From: Glossina fuscipes
Taxonomy: Eukaryota > Arthropoda > Insecta > Diptera > Glossinidae
Direction of reading: 5' to 3'
Length of the DNA: 64,000 bases
NCBI RefSeq assembly: GCF_014805625.2
Contig: NW_023998431.1
Coordinates: forward strand, 3,780,641 to 3,844,640
Part shown: one piece after another, positions 10,774 to 23,800 of the stretch
How the letters are laid out: each line of letters begins with the position of its first letter
Numbering within the stretch: position 1 is the first letter of the stretch
Made by a program: the position numbers and the translations under genes
Notes under the pieces: generated by a model
Database searches by the model: none
The model's input: the letters and a program-made list of their open reading frames with translations, nothing else
Told to the model about the DNA's origin: nothing

Positions 10774-13700
10774 CACTTATTATTTTTATTTTCAAAGTAA
10801 ATTTACGTTCAGCTTTCCTTCATCTTTTTTTCTTAACCACGAGTTATTTTGCTACGATAATTGAACTACCACGTGATTGAAAAAGATAAAAATGCATACA
10901 TACACAACCGTCTGTCTATGTTTGATAAATTTTTTCTTTTTTTGTTTCTTTCATCGTTATTTTCGCAATTCATTATTTTAATATTATATGAATACGATCC
11001 AAAATCTATGCTTCTTTAACAGATCGTTTCACTTTCTTCTTTTTGTGGCCCTCCTTTTTTTTCGACACCAGCTCTCAAGCGAAAACTTCTTTATACGTTC
11101 ATCGCTCTCCTCGCCGTTACCTGTTCCAGAAATAAAGCTAAAGCCGACAAACGGGCAAAAATGGCGTAAAGACATATGTCGTCATTAAATTCTCTCCCCT
11201 GCGAGAATTTAACAACTTCTTGGTGCATGGTTGCACACTTTTTGGTTTTTAGTAAAACAAAGAAATGAAACAAGATTGTTGAGCAAAAACCTCATATTAC
11301 AAATCGTTGACGAGAATTTTAACTTTTCTACGTTTGGATCACCTCCGTCCATGCTTTAGCATCTCCTCTGTATTGGCTCTCATTAAAAACGTCAGCTTAG
11401 ATGGAAACAGGGTATAATTTTTGGAAGATTGTGACGCAAGTGAATGAAAAATTGTTGCAAATAAAGTGATGTAATGTATTTAATGTTTTATTTGTTTATA
11501 TATTTTTTTTGTTTGCATTGCCAGCAACTTAATTGGCATAAGTGCCATAATTTTATGATAACGGTGGGCGTTTTTCGATTATCATATTAGTTAATCTTAG
11601 TCAAGTCATCAGAGCTGGCCTTTGTTTGGCGGACGTATCCATTCGCCGGATGGGGTTAGATCAAATGAATATGTCGGCTATGGAACGTTGCGATTGGAAA
11701 TTCCCCTTAAATAAACCTTCGAAAGGCTAATCTAATGTGGGAAAAGTTGTAAAGTGTTGCAAAACGCAACAATTCGTAAGGAAAAACTTCCCTTTAAATT
11801 GAATTAAATTGAGTTTACTCATCCATTAGTTCAGTCATTAAAATAGCGACGAGTTCGAATAAAATTTTGTGGTAAATGAGAAATTGATTACCAATTTAAT
11901 CGCACAGAGGCATTAAAAAATATATTTTCGCAGTTTTTCAAAAAGTGACTTAGACGAATAAAATGTCAGATCGTTAATCTGCATACAAGAGTATATGGTA
12001 AACGAAGCGTACGAAAAGTAGTTTCTTAAATCCTTGAATAGATCGAATTCCATGCCAAAAACTGCCTGTTTGCCGGAAGCATACCTTTTTCTGGTTAATT
12101 TGCAACACAGTGCCGCTGAATGAAAAAATTTGGATGATGAACAATAGCAGTGCTACGAAACTGAAAGGGCAGATTAAGCGAACCGTTGACGTCGACATCT
12201 ATCTTGAATATTAATGGCGTGCCCATTCGGGACGGCGGATATCAACTGTTTGTGTATTATGTGCATTGTGTGCATTATGAATGGTATTATTCAAATGAAA
12301 GGCCGATCGCAACTGCCGAAGCAACGTGCCAACAATCGAGTGTCAAACGGTATCCTCATTTTTCAACACAATGACGTTTAACCATTTAAAACAATATTCA
12401 GCAAGAATGGTTAATAATCAGCAGCACTAAGTTAGAACGCTCTAGACTCGGACCCTTTTTTAACGATTTAATATGGGTTTTCGTCGATATCATTTGAACA
12501 AGGTTTCAGTCTTGTTCATCATCAAGGTGGATCCTTGGAATAGTATCAAGGGATCAGTTGTTGACTACGAACGGTTTTAATGCACTGCTTAGAAGGTAGA
12601 CTTATCTAAAACATCGACGGAAGTACTGGAACAAGTTGCCTTAGGTAGTTTGTTACTATTAAGAATAAGCATTTAAATTACTTTGAAGCATTTGCGATCT
12701 AAGTTGAATGGGAGACGAAGCCCTTTTTTCAACTAGATTTTACTTCACTGCTCAGATCGCATTGCTTAATGTCATATTTTTGTTTGGACATGTGACCTTT
12801 TATCCTTGAATTGTGTGTAACCTCGTATTCTACTTGAATGGATTAAATGGTTTTTTTATATAATTTATGAAGCAGAAAAGTTGCTTTTGCAGTTGCAGTT
12901 TTCTGATAAAGAGAAAGAGAGAGAGAGAGAGAAACTTAAATTCAATCAAACGCATTTAAAGTATGTACATATACATTTTATCGATGAATACTTACCTACA
13001 CATATATTCATGAATATAAATAACTTGTTTGCATCTCTGTATTTTATGTATTTCTTTCCTTTTTTTGTTTTTCTTTCTTTATTATCTTCTTTGTACTCTT
13101 TAATACGAAGCAACTGCAAACGATGTTTTTATTAAATTTTTCTAAGAAAATGCAGAAGATAAAAATTCTTGTATCAATTTGTGTGCACATAAACGCATTT
13201 TCTCATACGTTATGCATTAAACTATTCGAAAATTGCATTATTAAGGATAAAATTATACTATATAAGCAGTCTTGCTTGAATCTCGCACACCTATAAATCG
13301 TTTTTGCTTAAAACTTCACAAGTATGCAGCCTAGCAGATAAATTACAATTAGAGAAGGCCAATCTGTCTTGATAATTTTGGGTAACCTTACAGCTTAGTG
13401 TGCATCTCGTTATTTTATCGGAAGGTGGTAAATTTATTTATCAAATCATTTGCTCTTTAGAGAAAAACATTTTCCGCGGTAAGCACATCTATAACAAATA
13501 TGCCAATAATGTAGCGCGTCCAATTTAATTTTCTTGAAAATGTACTTGTGTGCATGAAAAATGTTACTTTCAATCTTTTGCCAGCCATCTGATAACTGAT
13601 GATTAAATGAAAAAATTTTAAATATTTTATAAAATTTATGAATAAATATTGTCACGAGTGTTTGCCAGATAAGTATGATATGGCGCTAAAGGTATTAAAG

Positions 13701-14095
13701 AAAAAGCAAAAGGTAAGTGGGGGAAAAACTTTTCTTTTTTTTTTTTTTGTAGGAAAATATGTAAATATCATATTTTTCTGATAATAAAATTTTCAGTGAG
13801 GATTTGGAGCGAATATAATAACGTTTCTATCAAACATAAAATGTGAGTAAACCATTTGATATGATGGTTCGCGTTGATGGCAACGGCGTCTACGACAACG
13901 GCAATAATGATTTGCATGATGCTAAGAGGCATAGAGACAAAAAATAGCAAATATTGTGATGATGGTAACGGACGACAACAAATCAAACACTGAATAATCT
14001 GTATTCAAATTCACACACTTACCCACTTTTATATGGTTATTTATATATATACCTTCAGTAGTCAGTAATACGTTAACTTTGCGATTCTGTTTGGT
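10774..14095. other. AT-rich DNA, no gene recognised
   Basis: A (GA)n run lies at 12911-12932 and a 16-base T run near 13735-13751. The segment 12180-12370 has a 62-codon frame with less AT-biased codons, but no family is recognisable and the length is within chance expectation. Confidence 0.35.
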
Positions 14096-14099
14096 ATAT

Positions 14100-14450
14100 G
14101 CGCTATTTGTTACTCTCCATATTTTGTTGCTATTTATTTCCTTCGCTATTCCATTAGTGCTTGATGGTTGCTCTATGGCTATTATATTGCTACTCTATCG
14201 CTATTTTATCTTTCTGCTATAGCACTAGACAGTTGCTAATACGTTGCTATGCTATAGCAAGTGAAGATTTTTACTCCGTTGCTACTGCTTTGCTGTTCTG
14301 TTACAATTCTATTGCTATCTTATTTCTTTTAATGGCAGTCTACGTCTTTCTAATGATACTGTATTGCTATTGCTTGCTCTTATGTTTCGACTCTGTTGGT
14401 ATTCTATTGCCATTTTATTGCTATTCTATTGCTATTTTATTGTAGAATGT
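14100..14450 (+). repeat. Degenerate tandem array of ATTGCT/ATTCT units
   Basis: About 350 bases are built from variants of TATTGCT and CTATTCT (for example TATTGCTATTCTATTGC near 14418). The period is about 11-12 bases and it drifts. It produces a 94-codon hydrophobic frame (14161-14445) that is a by-product of the repeat. Confidence 0.75.
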
Positions 14451-14459
14451 TTCATTCTA

Positions 14460-16310
14460 GTATAACTTACTTTGCTGCTTTGTATCTCATTCCATTTTAC
14501 ACGGTTTCCTGTCTTTTATTCCACTCCACGTTCAGCTATATTTCTGCTTTTTATATTATCTCCTTTTTATAATTTCTATTAATCATGCATGCTATCCCAA
14601 TAAATTATCTTAAACACAACAGGTACAGGCTATTTGAAAGAAATCATGGTTAGTCATTACCTTAAACAATGATATGGAAAAAGTTTACTTTTTCCATATA
14701 TCTGCGGATGTTAATTAGATAATTGGAAAGGCAACCCCTTTATGGAAATTTTCTTCTTTTTCAAAACTAATTCTACCCTAATTTTTTCGACTTTAAGAAT
14801 CTCTATACTTGCCAGGAGCATAGCTCGAATGGTATGATGAAATCAACTTAGCTTCTGAGTTAATGACGGCGATGTTTACATTTATTTTAGATGGACCAGT
14901 GTCGCGTAAGTGAGTTGGTCGATATGAAATTAAATCTTATTTCCTTAAAATATGACATAATAGCGGAAAATATTTCCAAAAAAATTAAAAAATAAATAGT
15001 TTGTTTCCTTTCTTACGTTTAACTCAATTGCCTGTGGTCAACTGAATTTCACGTAACTAGTGCCTTCCTATTTATGTGTAGATAGAGGATATATATGATT
15101 CGAGTTAAAGCTAATGAAACCATTTCAATTTGTTTAGATGTGCATATAGACTGGAAATAGACGTATGATTGTATTTCTTCTAATTCATACCTTTGGCGGT
15201 GAAAAAGATAAAATTACAGCAAAAGTGCTCTACAAATCTATATCCAAATAGATGTATAAATGTATGTGTGCGTGTGTAAAGAGGTGTTAGACAGAAATTT
15301 ACCTCTCCCAGCATTATATTTTGTAAAAGAATTTCGTTTCTTTCCTTTTTCGAATATTTTTTAATTTTGTTTTTTCAAATCTCAGTTCAAACCTAAAGTT
15401 TTTCTATATGATTGTATGTCAAATTAAAAAAAAAAAAAAAACAAAACTAAAGTATATTTACCTCAGAGCGAATCATGAATGCCTACCGCCTTTAACCAAT
15501 CCATTCAAACTTTAAGACACTTTGTTCAATGCAGAGGTATTAGTTAGTTGACCGCGACAATTTTTACATCAGCTTTTCAATATGGTTTTAGAAAATCTTC
15601 ATACCAAGCTCTAGTTCATACTAGTACATAGTTCTATAAGTTACAGTTGATTGTCAATTGCGAGATTAATTGGGATCAGTTAACACATATTGTTTGAAAT
15701 TGGATCCGTGAATTACAACAAAGAATTTACATGTCAGGCATCAAAATTCAGTCTCAATTTTTCAAACCATGAATGCTTCAAGAAAAGATAACAAATGGAC
15801 GGATACGTCGTTGATTAAGGATACACATATATAACTTTTCGCATATTGCAAATCGGAGAACAAACCGTGTATATTTCCATTTTTGAGTGGTACGCGTAAA
15901 AAAAGAAAAAAACATGCTGTATTTGTAGTTTACTGCTCTAAAGCCCAGAAAATAGTTATAAAAAGTGAAGCGGTAAGAAACCAAGTAGAAAATATGTTGG
16001 AAAATTATACGCTCTGCCAATCAGACAAGTCATAACTGTTTGTTGTTAAAGAGAGCAGAGAAAGCAGCGCAAAATTATGTTAATGACGGTGATGATGATA
16101 GTCCTCTTTGTAAAAACATCTTTGGGACAATTTCTATTTAATTTTTAAATATCTACCAGGAAAAAAAAAATGGTTTGGCGTACTTACTGATCAAATAGCG
16201 AAAATATCCAAATATTCAACTATCAGTTTATTGCACATCTTATTGAAGTGTGAATGCGTAGCGAAATTGAAATGCTCGGTTTATGTGGATGTGCGCAACA
16301 TCTAGTACGA
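14460..16310. other. AT-rich DNA with one perfect hairpin
   Basis: At 14672-14699 a 12-bp perfect stem (ATATGGAAAAAG / CTTTTTCCATAT) encloses a 4-base loop. A 17-18 base A run lies near 15424-15441. No gene is seen. Confidence 0.4.
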
Positions 16311-16315
16311 TTTCA

Positions 16316-16615
16316 GATAGGCCGGGTTTTTATTAAACCAATCCCTTCAGTCTCAGAATCATTTCCTATCTGTCTTGTTTTCTTATGTTCGACACATAGA
16401 TCGCAATTTTGTGAGATATTTTAATTAAATTTCGTGCACCGACGTGCTTTGACCCAAGAACGTATGCTACTGAGAATGGTTCGCGTCGAGCCAGTTTTGT
16501 GATCAATCCCCATGCAACACTTTATTTTGGAGAGTCGTTATATGAATAACTGTGAGCAAAACGTGCTGCTGTTGTGTATTCAATGGTGAGCTGTGGCATA
16601 CTATAATACTTTCAC
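16316..16615 (+). mobile_element. mini-me-like element, subfamily 2 (copy 2)
   Basis: Aligns by eye with the copies at 5354 and 61085: TCAGAATCATTT, CTATCTGTCTTGTTTTC, TTCGACACATAGATCGCAATTT and GAGATATTTTAATTAAATTTCGTGCACCGACGTG. Further on are GACCCAAGAACG, GAGAATGGTTCG, ATGAATAACTGTG and GTATTCAATGGTGAGCTGTGG. The GTCY run is nearly gone. Confidence 0.65.
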
Positions 16616-16984
16616 TTCCTTTTATAACGGAAGGATTGCTACAAATAGCAATCCGAGATATTTTAATGAAAGTTGGTTATGACTGCTCCTCATATGACGG
16701 CGTATTTGTCATATGTAACAATTTCCCAACTGTTAATGCTTATTGACAAAAATCGAAAGTAAATAATACTTTAGCGCGCTAAATAACTGTAAGATGGAAC
16801 CATGTTTTGAATCTCCTTCCATCTAAATATCTTTACAGAACATAAGAATTTATATGGTTGACTGTATTGACATATAAACTTATTGCGATAAGCCTGGATA
16901 GCTACACAGGCTTTATTTTCTGAATCGCCTGCTATTTAACGGTTTCCGGGAAAAATAAGAATTGAATATGTCAAGAAAGTGTAA

Positions 16985-17078
16985 TCTTTTACTGTACTTT
17001 ACGTCGCAGAAATTGTATGAAGTGACGCGACGCGTGGTATTCAATAGTTAGCCTTGCCCGATTATATAACGTTTTCAA
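16985..17078 (+). mobile_element. mini-me-like element, subfamily 2 (copy 10, tail only)
   Basis: Only the distal part is present: GTGGTATTCAATAGTTAGCC, TTGCCCGATTATATAACGTTTTC. This corresponds to GTAGGATATTCAATTGTGGGCC...CGCTATAAAAC of the copy at 61085. Short and decayed. Confidence 0.4.
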
Positions 17079-17079
17079 T

Positions 17080-19195
17080 TATTTTCGCAAAGATTAGGGA
17101 ATCTTTCATCTTTCCGCTCACAAATTTCTTTTATTAAAATTCACTTATGTTCAAAATTTAGATTACTTTTAAAATAGACTTAAAGCCGAACGGAGATAAG
17201 CTTCCTTTTACAATTTTAATAATTCTTTTTTAACACTTAACGCATCTCATATAAATTAAAGCTTAATCATGGCACATGCATGCATATACCTATATATATA
17301 TATACATATACCTATATGTTAAGCATAATCGCGACATATGCATGTACATGAAATATATACATATAAATATATATAAATATATATATGTACATATGTATGT
17401 ATACATATGTTTGTACATATATACCTATAGTTAAGCATATACACAGACATTTGAAATATCATTAGAATTGTATCTAAATTGAAACTATTGCCCGTCATAA
17501 GTAATACATTGTTCATCCAGATCGTTTGATTAGTTAATAAATCATTCACTGTCAATTAGGAAGCATTACAGATTCATAATCCAGAAGACATAGATAATTA
17601 ACTGCTTGTATGCTTCCCTACATGCATATGTATATTCGCTTATCTCATAATTCACAGCAAATTATGCTGCTGATAAAGCGTTCTGCAAACATTTAGAATT
17701 CCTTACGCCCATTGTCATTTACACACAAAATTCATAGTTTGTTAATATTTATTGTTTAGCCAAATATTAACATAAACTATGTACGTTGTCTTTTATGCTT
17801 TATTACACAAGTATGTGCAACATGGGTGTAGTATGTATGAACTTATCAATGTTTCAATGTATAAATGAAGCATAATGACAGGACAAGTCGAGTAGTGTGG
17901 TATTATTAAATTATTTCTTAATAATTATTTAAATTTTCTATAAATACTAAAATTAAATGAGAGGTCAAGTTGTCAATTATTCAAAACTTTAAGAAAAAGA
18001 ATAGTTCTCAGTGTAGCTAATAAAAGAGCAAATGAAAATGGTACGAACGGACAAGGTCAACTAATTGAACCTAATCTTATATAACTATTTTCGTCACCAA
18101 ATAGCCAAAAATGGATCTTACGAAGCCATACAAAAACCAAGATCTTTCAAGAATCTTTGTATAAAAAAGATTTATAAAAAAAATTGGTCTCATCTCTTCG
18201 AAAATATTTGCATTCTTCTCGTACGATAAACATCATTTTTTTTTTTAACGATCTTTCATAGAAAAATATCTAAATAAGATATCAAAATTTTTTATAAAAT
18301 CTGACGTTATATTGGAAATGAATCGAAAAAGTGGTGCGATTCTATCCATTTTTAATAGGCTTCGTTCTTAAGTCAAAATAAGTCAGTGTTTCAAATTTCA
18401 TTTACGAGTCCTTAAAGAAGTGCAAATACAGACTTAAGATGGACGATTCGAAAGTTGAAATTGAATCGATTGGCACAATAAAAGCCTTCTCTACAATAAC
18501 CATTTCTGGATATCGCACACATCTGCATAACCTTAATATAATGCTACCAGAAGTTGTAAGAAGCACAATTACATAGACATCGACAGAATGAATATTGTAT
18601 TCAAATTTACGAAAAATCATATCGAGTTCGCGTTAAAAATCGCATTTTGTACATATCGTATGGTATACCACAGTAGATCATTTCTTATTCATGTCAAAGA
18701 ATCACCAAAAGTCCATATTGGAAATGATCTGCTTCTGAGACTATTTTATGATATGAGATTACATCATCTGCTATTCAGGCTGCACATTGCTTGGCATGAT
18801 TGCTATATTTATATTACAAACGGGATAAGTTGACATATTGAATCATTTGTTAATAAAGTCAAAGGATTTCCAGGCTTCTTGAAATGATAGACAAAAAAAT
18901 TCCGTTGTCTGCATAATATACTGGTCTTATTACGGTAATATTGAAATATCCTTCGATATGCTTGACATGTCGCGTTAACATAACTGCCGCTAAAGATGCA
19001 ACCCCCGTTCAGAGTTTTCGTTTTACGGAAGTATGTGAACGCTTATTAGCCTACCTCTAGTTGACGGAAGACGTGAAATGTTTTGTGTGGTGTTAATTGT
19101 TACAATTGTGATGAAACGCACAATACCTTCTTTAATCTATCATCAATCTCATGTAATGCGCTTCGCAGCTTTGCCAGGTATGGCGAAACGATCTA
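17080..19195. other. AT-rich DNA with TA/TATG repeats
   Basis: TATATA/TACATA repeats lie at about 17285-17425. No coding or structural feature is supported. Confidence 0.35.
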
Positions 19196-19345
19196 CTTAC
19201 CACAGTGTTTCGTAAAACTAGAAGCTTCATAATCTTTTTCTAATGCTTTCTTAGATGTGCCGATCTTTGTTCTACTAAACTCTGTCAATGCGGTCAAAAG
19301 TGCTCCTAATACTGTCACGGCGCCAACTGACCATCTTCTTTAACC
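19195..19345 (-). other. Possible LTR-retrotransposon primer-binding site and short open frame
   Basis: On the minus strand, 19326-19312 reads TTGGCGCCGTGACAG. This closely resembles the TGGCGACCGTGACAG-type primer-binding site (tRNA-Arg) of some Ty3/Gypsy elements. Downstream on the same strand an open frame of about 44 codons runs to a GTAAGT donor-like site near 19200. No LTR end of the TG...CA type could be placed with confidence beside it, so this may be chance. The alternative is a small host exon. Confidence 0.25.
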
Positions 19346-20090
19346 TTGACAGCAATAACATCTACCTTACATCTTCTAATCTAATCCGCAATTCAATTTC
19401 ATCTCATTTTAGTATCCCGCGACTGCATTAATTTATGATAGCATTTTAAAATCACTCCCTTGCGCTCTCCTTGCGCGCGCATTTAATACAAACTGTGTAG
19501 CGATCGTCCGGAGCTAGCGAAGCTTAAATATGTTAATATGTTAAATGCCCGACTTATTAAATTGCGCATGAGCACTAAATTATTTAGCCTTACCCACTTG
19601 CTTCGTAACAACCTTGACATGCATTATTCGGTGCTTTCGTTTACGACGCTCTAAATTAATGCAGACATTGTAGAAACAGAAAAAATATTCCCGATTCACG
19701 TTTTCTACCTCAAGTGTATCACCCATCACTTAATCTTTTACATGAGCACTATTACATAGACCATCCGTCATTCATATTGCATAGTATCTGTGCACACTTT
19801 TTGTTTTCATCTTACAGATTACTTGGTATTTACTCTGCCAATTATGCTATATTTGTATTAGGAGTTGTGTCGTATTTGCTATATGCTAAAGATTATCTGC
19901 CTTTGACTCCTCTCCTTCTTTCGTTAGCCGAATTACAAAGCAGCTGACATTGCTGCATTACATGATAATTAAATACTAAAAGTTCGAATCGTATTCGCCA
20001 GTACGGTCTATAAACGCTGGTCACTCGTAGTATGGCGTCTTATAGCAAAACGGGTTAGCTTAAATTTCGTATCATTTTTGGTCTTTCAAC

Positions 20091-20528
20091 CTACCTGCCT
20101 TTGCAATCGCATTTGGGAAGTGAAAATTCGCAAATCGCTTCAGATATATTTGCTATACATTCGCTAATTGGATGTTGAAAATCTATAAACACGAGCATGA
20201 TTTCTGGGAGTTTTGATCGATCTGGGCACCGAAAAGTGAAAAGGAATAGTAGAACAATTTCTCCAACCACAACGGCTGACAGTTTGGTGCGGTTTTTAGA
20301 CTGCTGGCATGATTGGTCATAGATCATATTCTCGAACGTCAAATTCACGTTATACGTCTGGCTCCATTTCGTGATTGAAGTGTACTGACGCGTCTTGTCG
20401 AACGCACACAATAAAGCTTTAGTGCCATACGAATTGCTTTGAGAGTCGATAATGACTTTACATCGGTAGTTTCTTGCAAATAATTGGGCGGGGACAGAGC
20501 GGTGGAAGTGGAGAAAGAGATAGAACAA
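20091..20528 (-). CDS. Unidentified open frame, possible exon
   Basis: A 145-codon open frame, one of the two longest in the window and the only one of that length not built on a repeat. I do not recognise the family. The first ~65 codons use many C/G third positions (for example ATC GAC, ACG TTC GAG), unlike the AT-rich surroundings. Cysteines are spaced through the chain, ending CDCKGR. On this strand a pyrimidine-rich tract (20530-20483) leads to an AG at 20474-20473. The frame closes exactly at a strong donor-like sequence, GCAG|GTAGGT (GT at 20094-20093). A 378-bp internal exon (20472-20095) is therefore a reasonable reading, and a frame starting in the pyrimidine tract would be artefactual. 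Possibilities: exon of a host gene whose other exons lie outside or are unrecognised, or a transposon or viral remnant. A rough estimate for random DNA of this composition gives well under one frame of this length per window. Confidence 0.4.
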   Translation of the reverse strand: MFYLFLHFHRSVPAQLFARNYRCKVIIDSQSNSYGTKALLCAFDKTRQYTSITKWSQTYNVNLTFENMIYDQSCQQSKNRTKLSAVVVGEIVLLFLFTFRCPDRSKLPEIMLVFIDFQHPISECIANISEAICEFSLPKCDCKGR

Positions 20529-20669
20529 GAAATGAGGCTATTATTACCTTCGATTTAATGATCAGCTCCTACATACAAATGGTAAACACGTTTGAGAGCA
20601 GCACGAAACTAGTGGCTAGTAGTAGTAGTAGTAGGGAATCTTATAATAACCTACACAAGGCGAAATACG

Positions 20670-20880
20670 TTGTTACTTTCATGTACATACGAATGTTTAC
20701 CACAGACATTACACAGGCGGACAGAGAGACAAGCTTAAATCAACTTAGAATTTGGTACTTCAATAGAATTTATATATTTAAGGAGGTCTCGCAAGCTTCC
20801 TTCCGGGTATCGTAAGCGTTTTGACAAAACAAACATACCCCATGTCCTCTCACGTTGGCCAAAAAAAATTATATACGAAT
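20670..20880 (-). mobile_element. mini-me-like element, subfamily 1 (copy E, partial)
   Basis: Carries ACGAATGTTTACCACAGACATTACACAGGCGGACAG (20690-20725), shared with the copy at 34930, then CTTAAATCAACTTAGAATTTG and TCGCAAGCTTCCTTCCGGG. GTTTTGACAAAACAAACATACCCC is at about 20818-20841. The outer ends are missing or unrecognisable. Confidence 0.65.
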
Positions 20881-20899
20881 TGAAATGCATTTTTGAGAC

Positions 20900-23800
20900 A
20901 CATAATTGGCTTCCGGACGATATTTAATTCCAAAATAAAGCGAAGTTTGAATTATTCGAGCTATATCCTATCATAGCTTTTCCATGAATATGATGCGTTC
21001 GCACGAGTTGTATTTCACAAAATATATGTTTATCACCCGGGGCAACATTCTACGGCATGTACATATGAACCAAAAGTTTGTTTACATACTTTGCTTTATA
21101 TATTATAAATGAATGCTTTATTTATTACGGCTTAGCTTGGGTTCGACGTGAACTTGAATCATTACACGGGAAACTTTACAGCACTAACGATAAAACTGAA
21201 AGAGAAGGTAAATTATCAACTTTCTTTGGTTGCTTTGTTTAGATAGTTCTTTCAAACTTATCCCAACGAGTATGATTAGAGAAAAATTAGAACGCAAGTT
21301 TGTTCTTGTTATTAAAGTTTTTATGTTGTTAGCCTTAATTTAGTCTCAACCGATAAATGAACGCTAAGCCCGTAGATAACTTAGAAACCCTAAATCTTTT
21401 TTAGCATTGATAATGATCGGCCGTGTATTGGCCTGATGGACGTTACTATGTACATCTTCACATTAAGCTAAGTACATTCAGCGTATAAACATTTAAATGG
21501 GCTCCCAATACATTCTTTAAATATATTAGAAGCTTAAATTTTTTCACACTCATTTTCGCTTTAATCCACATTAAGGTTAAAAGCTAAATTTTATCAAAAC
21601 CAATTTGCAATATAATTAACAGGCAAATAACCAAAATTAAATCCTAGGCATTGTATCGTGTATGTGACGAAAACACAGACATAGTTTATTCTATTCTCTG
21701 TCCTCCGACATTGTTTTAAACACCTGCTAGCAGCAACAACAGAGAAATTCAAGTAGTTTATTTAAAAGTTAATTATATTACCCGTCACTATGACAAACTT
21801 TGAAAATATTCATATACAAATACAAAAATTTCCACATTAACATTCTCCCTCTTGCCGTTATCTCCCCTATGTAACATGTTACTGAACCAATGAAAGCCCG
21901 AAAAAATTAAGAGAATATATTTTGTATCATCACTCTCCAGTTGAATTTAAGCGCAATGTATTCAAATATACGAGGTGGGATAGTTAAGCTCATCTCCTCG
22001 GACACTATCATTTTAGTTAAGTTAATAAGTTAATAATTGAAAGGCAAGACAGTTATAATAGAAAAGTTGAATGACGTTTCTATACTTAACACAGGGGATT
22101 AGTTAGATTTGCAAAATATTTCTAACTCATAAGGTAATATATTATGAACGCTATCGATGTGAGTAACGGACTCGTTCATCAAAGTGAGACCACTAACGAT
22201 CTCGGAATTTATAAAAAGAAGAAACACCATCTTCAACTATTTCGTATTAATTTGGTCTAATTAAGTTCAAAGATCAATAGGTCCGAGCAACAAAAAAACA
22301 AAAAAAAAACGTTGACTTCTATTATCACTTGAGAGCGTAGAGTCTTTAGGGTGAACCTATAAGAGGTAGGTTCTATATATACAGTTTTCATCAACAAAAT
22401 AAATCGTCCTACGTGTTCGGCCAACTTATATACAAATAAGAAAGCTTAATTGATGCCTTCAAATGCAAAATGCTGCAAATCATATAAAAAAACATATAAG
22501 ACCGATATATCAAAGAGACCATCTTTTTACCTTGTAATTAAATATCGTAGTGATGGATAATAATATATAATGGTCCCAGCTGCAGATGAAATTTTTTATT
22601 TTCTTTTTTGTCTGTATTCTTGTATAAATCTGAATGTTCAGTGAAGGGTATAGAGACTAAGAGCAATCGAAAATGTTCGAAGCAAAGACAGTGAACAGTA
22701 GACACGGTGCAATGCACAATTCGTTTCGGCCTGATCCATTGGTTCCTTACAACATAAGAATACTGTTCTTGAGAGTAACGTATATATATTGTAAAATCGT
22801 AAATTTTTATGCATTAAGTCGAACATCTATCAATATGCATACGATGGCAAAGGAAGGCCTTATGTTAAACCGAAATGTGGACGAAAGAAAGAAAGAAAGG
22901 ACGAAAGAAGAATGAGCTCGTATTTTGACCATCATATAACTTGCATCTGCAGAAGATGCGAAATTGAGCTCGCAAAGGATTACTTCCTAGTTAACCGACG
23001 CGGGATATCGAGTGAACCAAATCGATATACAAATATGGACTATGGTTAAGTGTTCTAGAAAAAAGATAAGATCGTGAATATTGACACATTGAAAAGAAGA
23101 TCGACCAATAGAATTTTAATTTTCGTATAAAACAAAAATCATCAAAATAATAAACATTTTATTTTTGCGCAAGCGCATGTTATCCAACATGTACGCGATT
23201 GTAAAAATCGAATAAGCGGTTTTCGTTAATATAATAAAATGATATGACTGCTTTAATAAATGTGAAAACTATACACGTTGTTACCTGCCACGGCTGCTGC
23301 GGCACATTTTATAGCGAAACCGAACATTTAGTTTTAGAACTATCGAAGGTAAGCTGCTGTGCGCGTATAGTGCAGCGTATCATAATTAAATAAGGTATAA
23401 TTTCATTTTGCTAGTAGAGGATCGATTACACAGATTGTAATCTGATTGCCAAATTTAACCGTACTGGGGTAAACGAGAATTTAGGATCAACTATGGTTTT
23501 CTAGATAAAGCCTCGTTATCTTATTCCTTGCGATAATAAGCTATAAGCTAGACGCACTTGGCACTCTGTGGGACCTTTGCTTTCTTATTTGAATCATTGC
23601 GTAGCATAGCATATCGATTAATCCTTAACAAACCCAAGCACGTTTAAGCGAGCTATTAAAAATAAGTATTTATGAAAGCATTTTATATTTTAGACGGGGT
23701 TTAGATCCTGCAGTTCACTGTTAAGTTCAGAGACAGTAACTTGCAAATCTATATATAATAATATCTAAGATAACAATAACATAACAATCCATGTTTACGC

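Noticed and set aside
14161..14445. 94-codon hydrophobic frame resembling a membrane protein
   Set aside because: It is produced by the degenerate ATTGCT array. Hydrophobicity follows from the T-rich codons.
14817..14850. TAGCTCGAATGGTA, similar to a tRNA A box
   Set aside because: No matching B box (GGTTCGAANCC) lies at tRNA distance and no cloverleaf can be folded.
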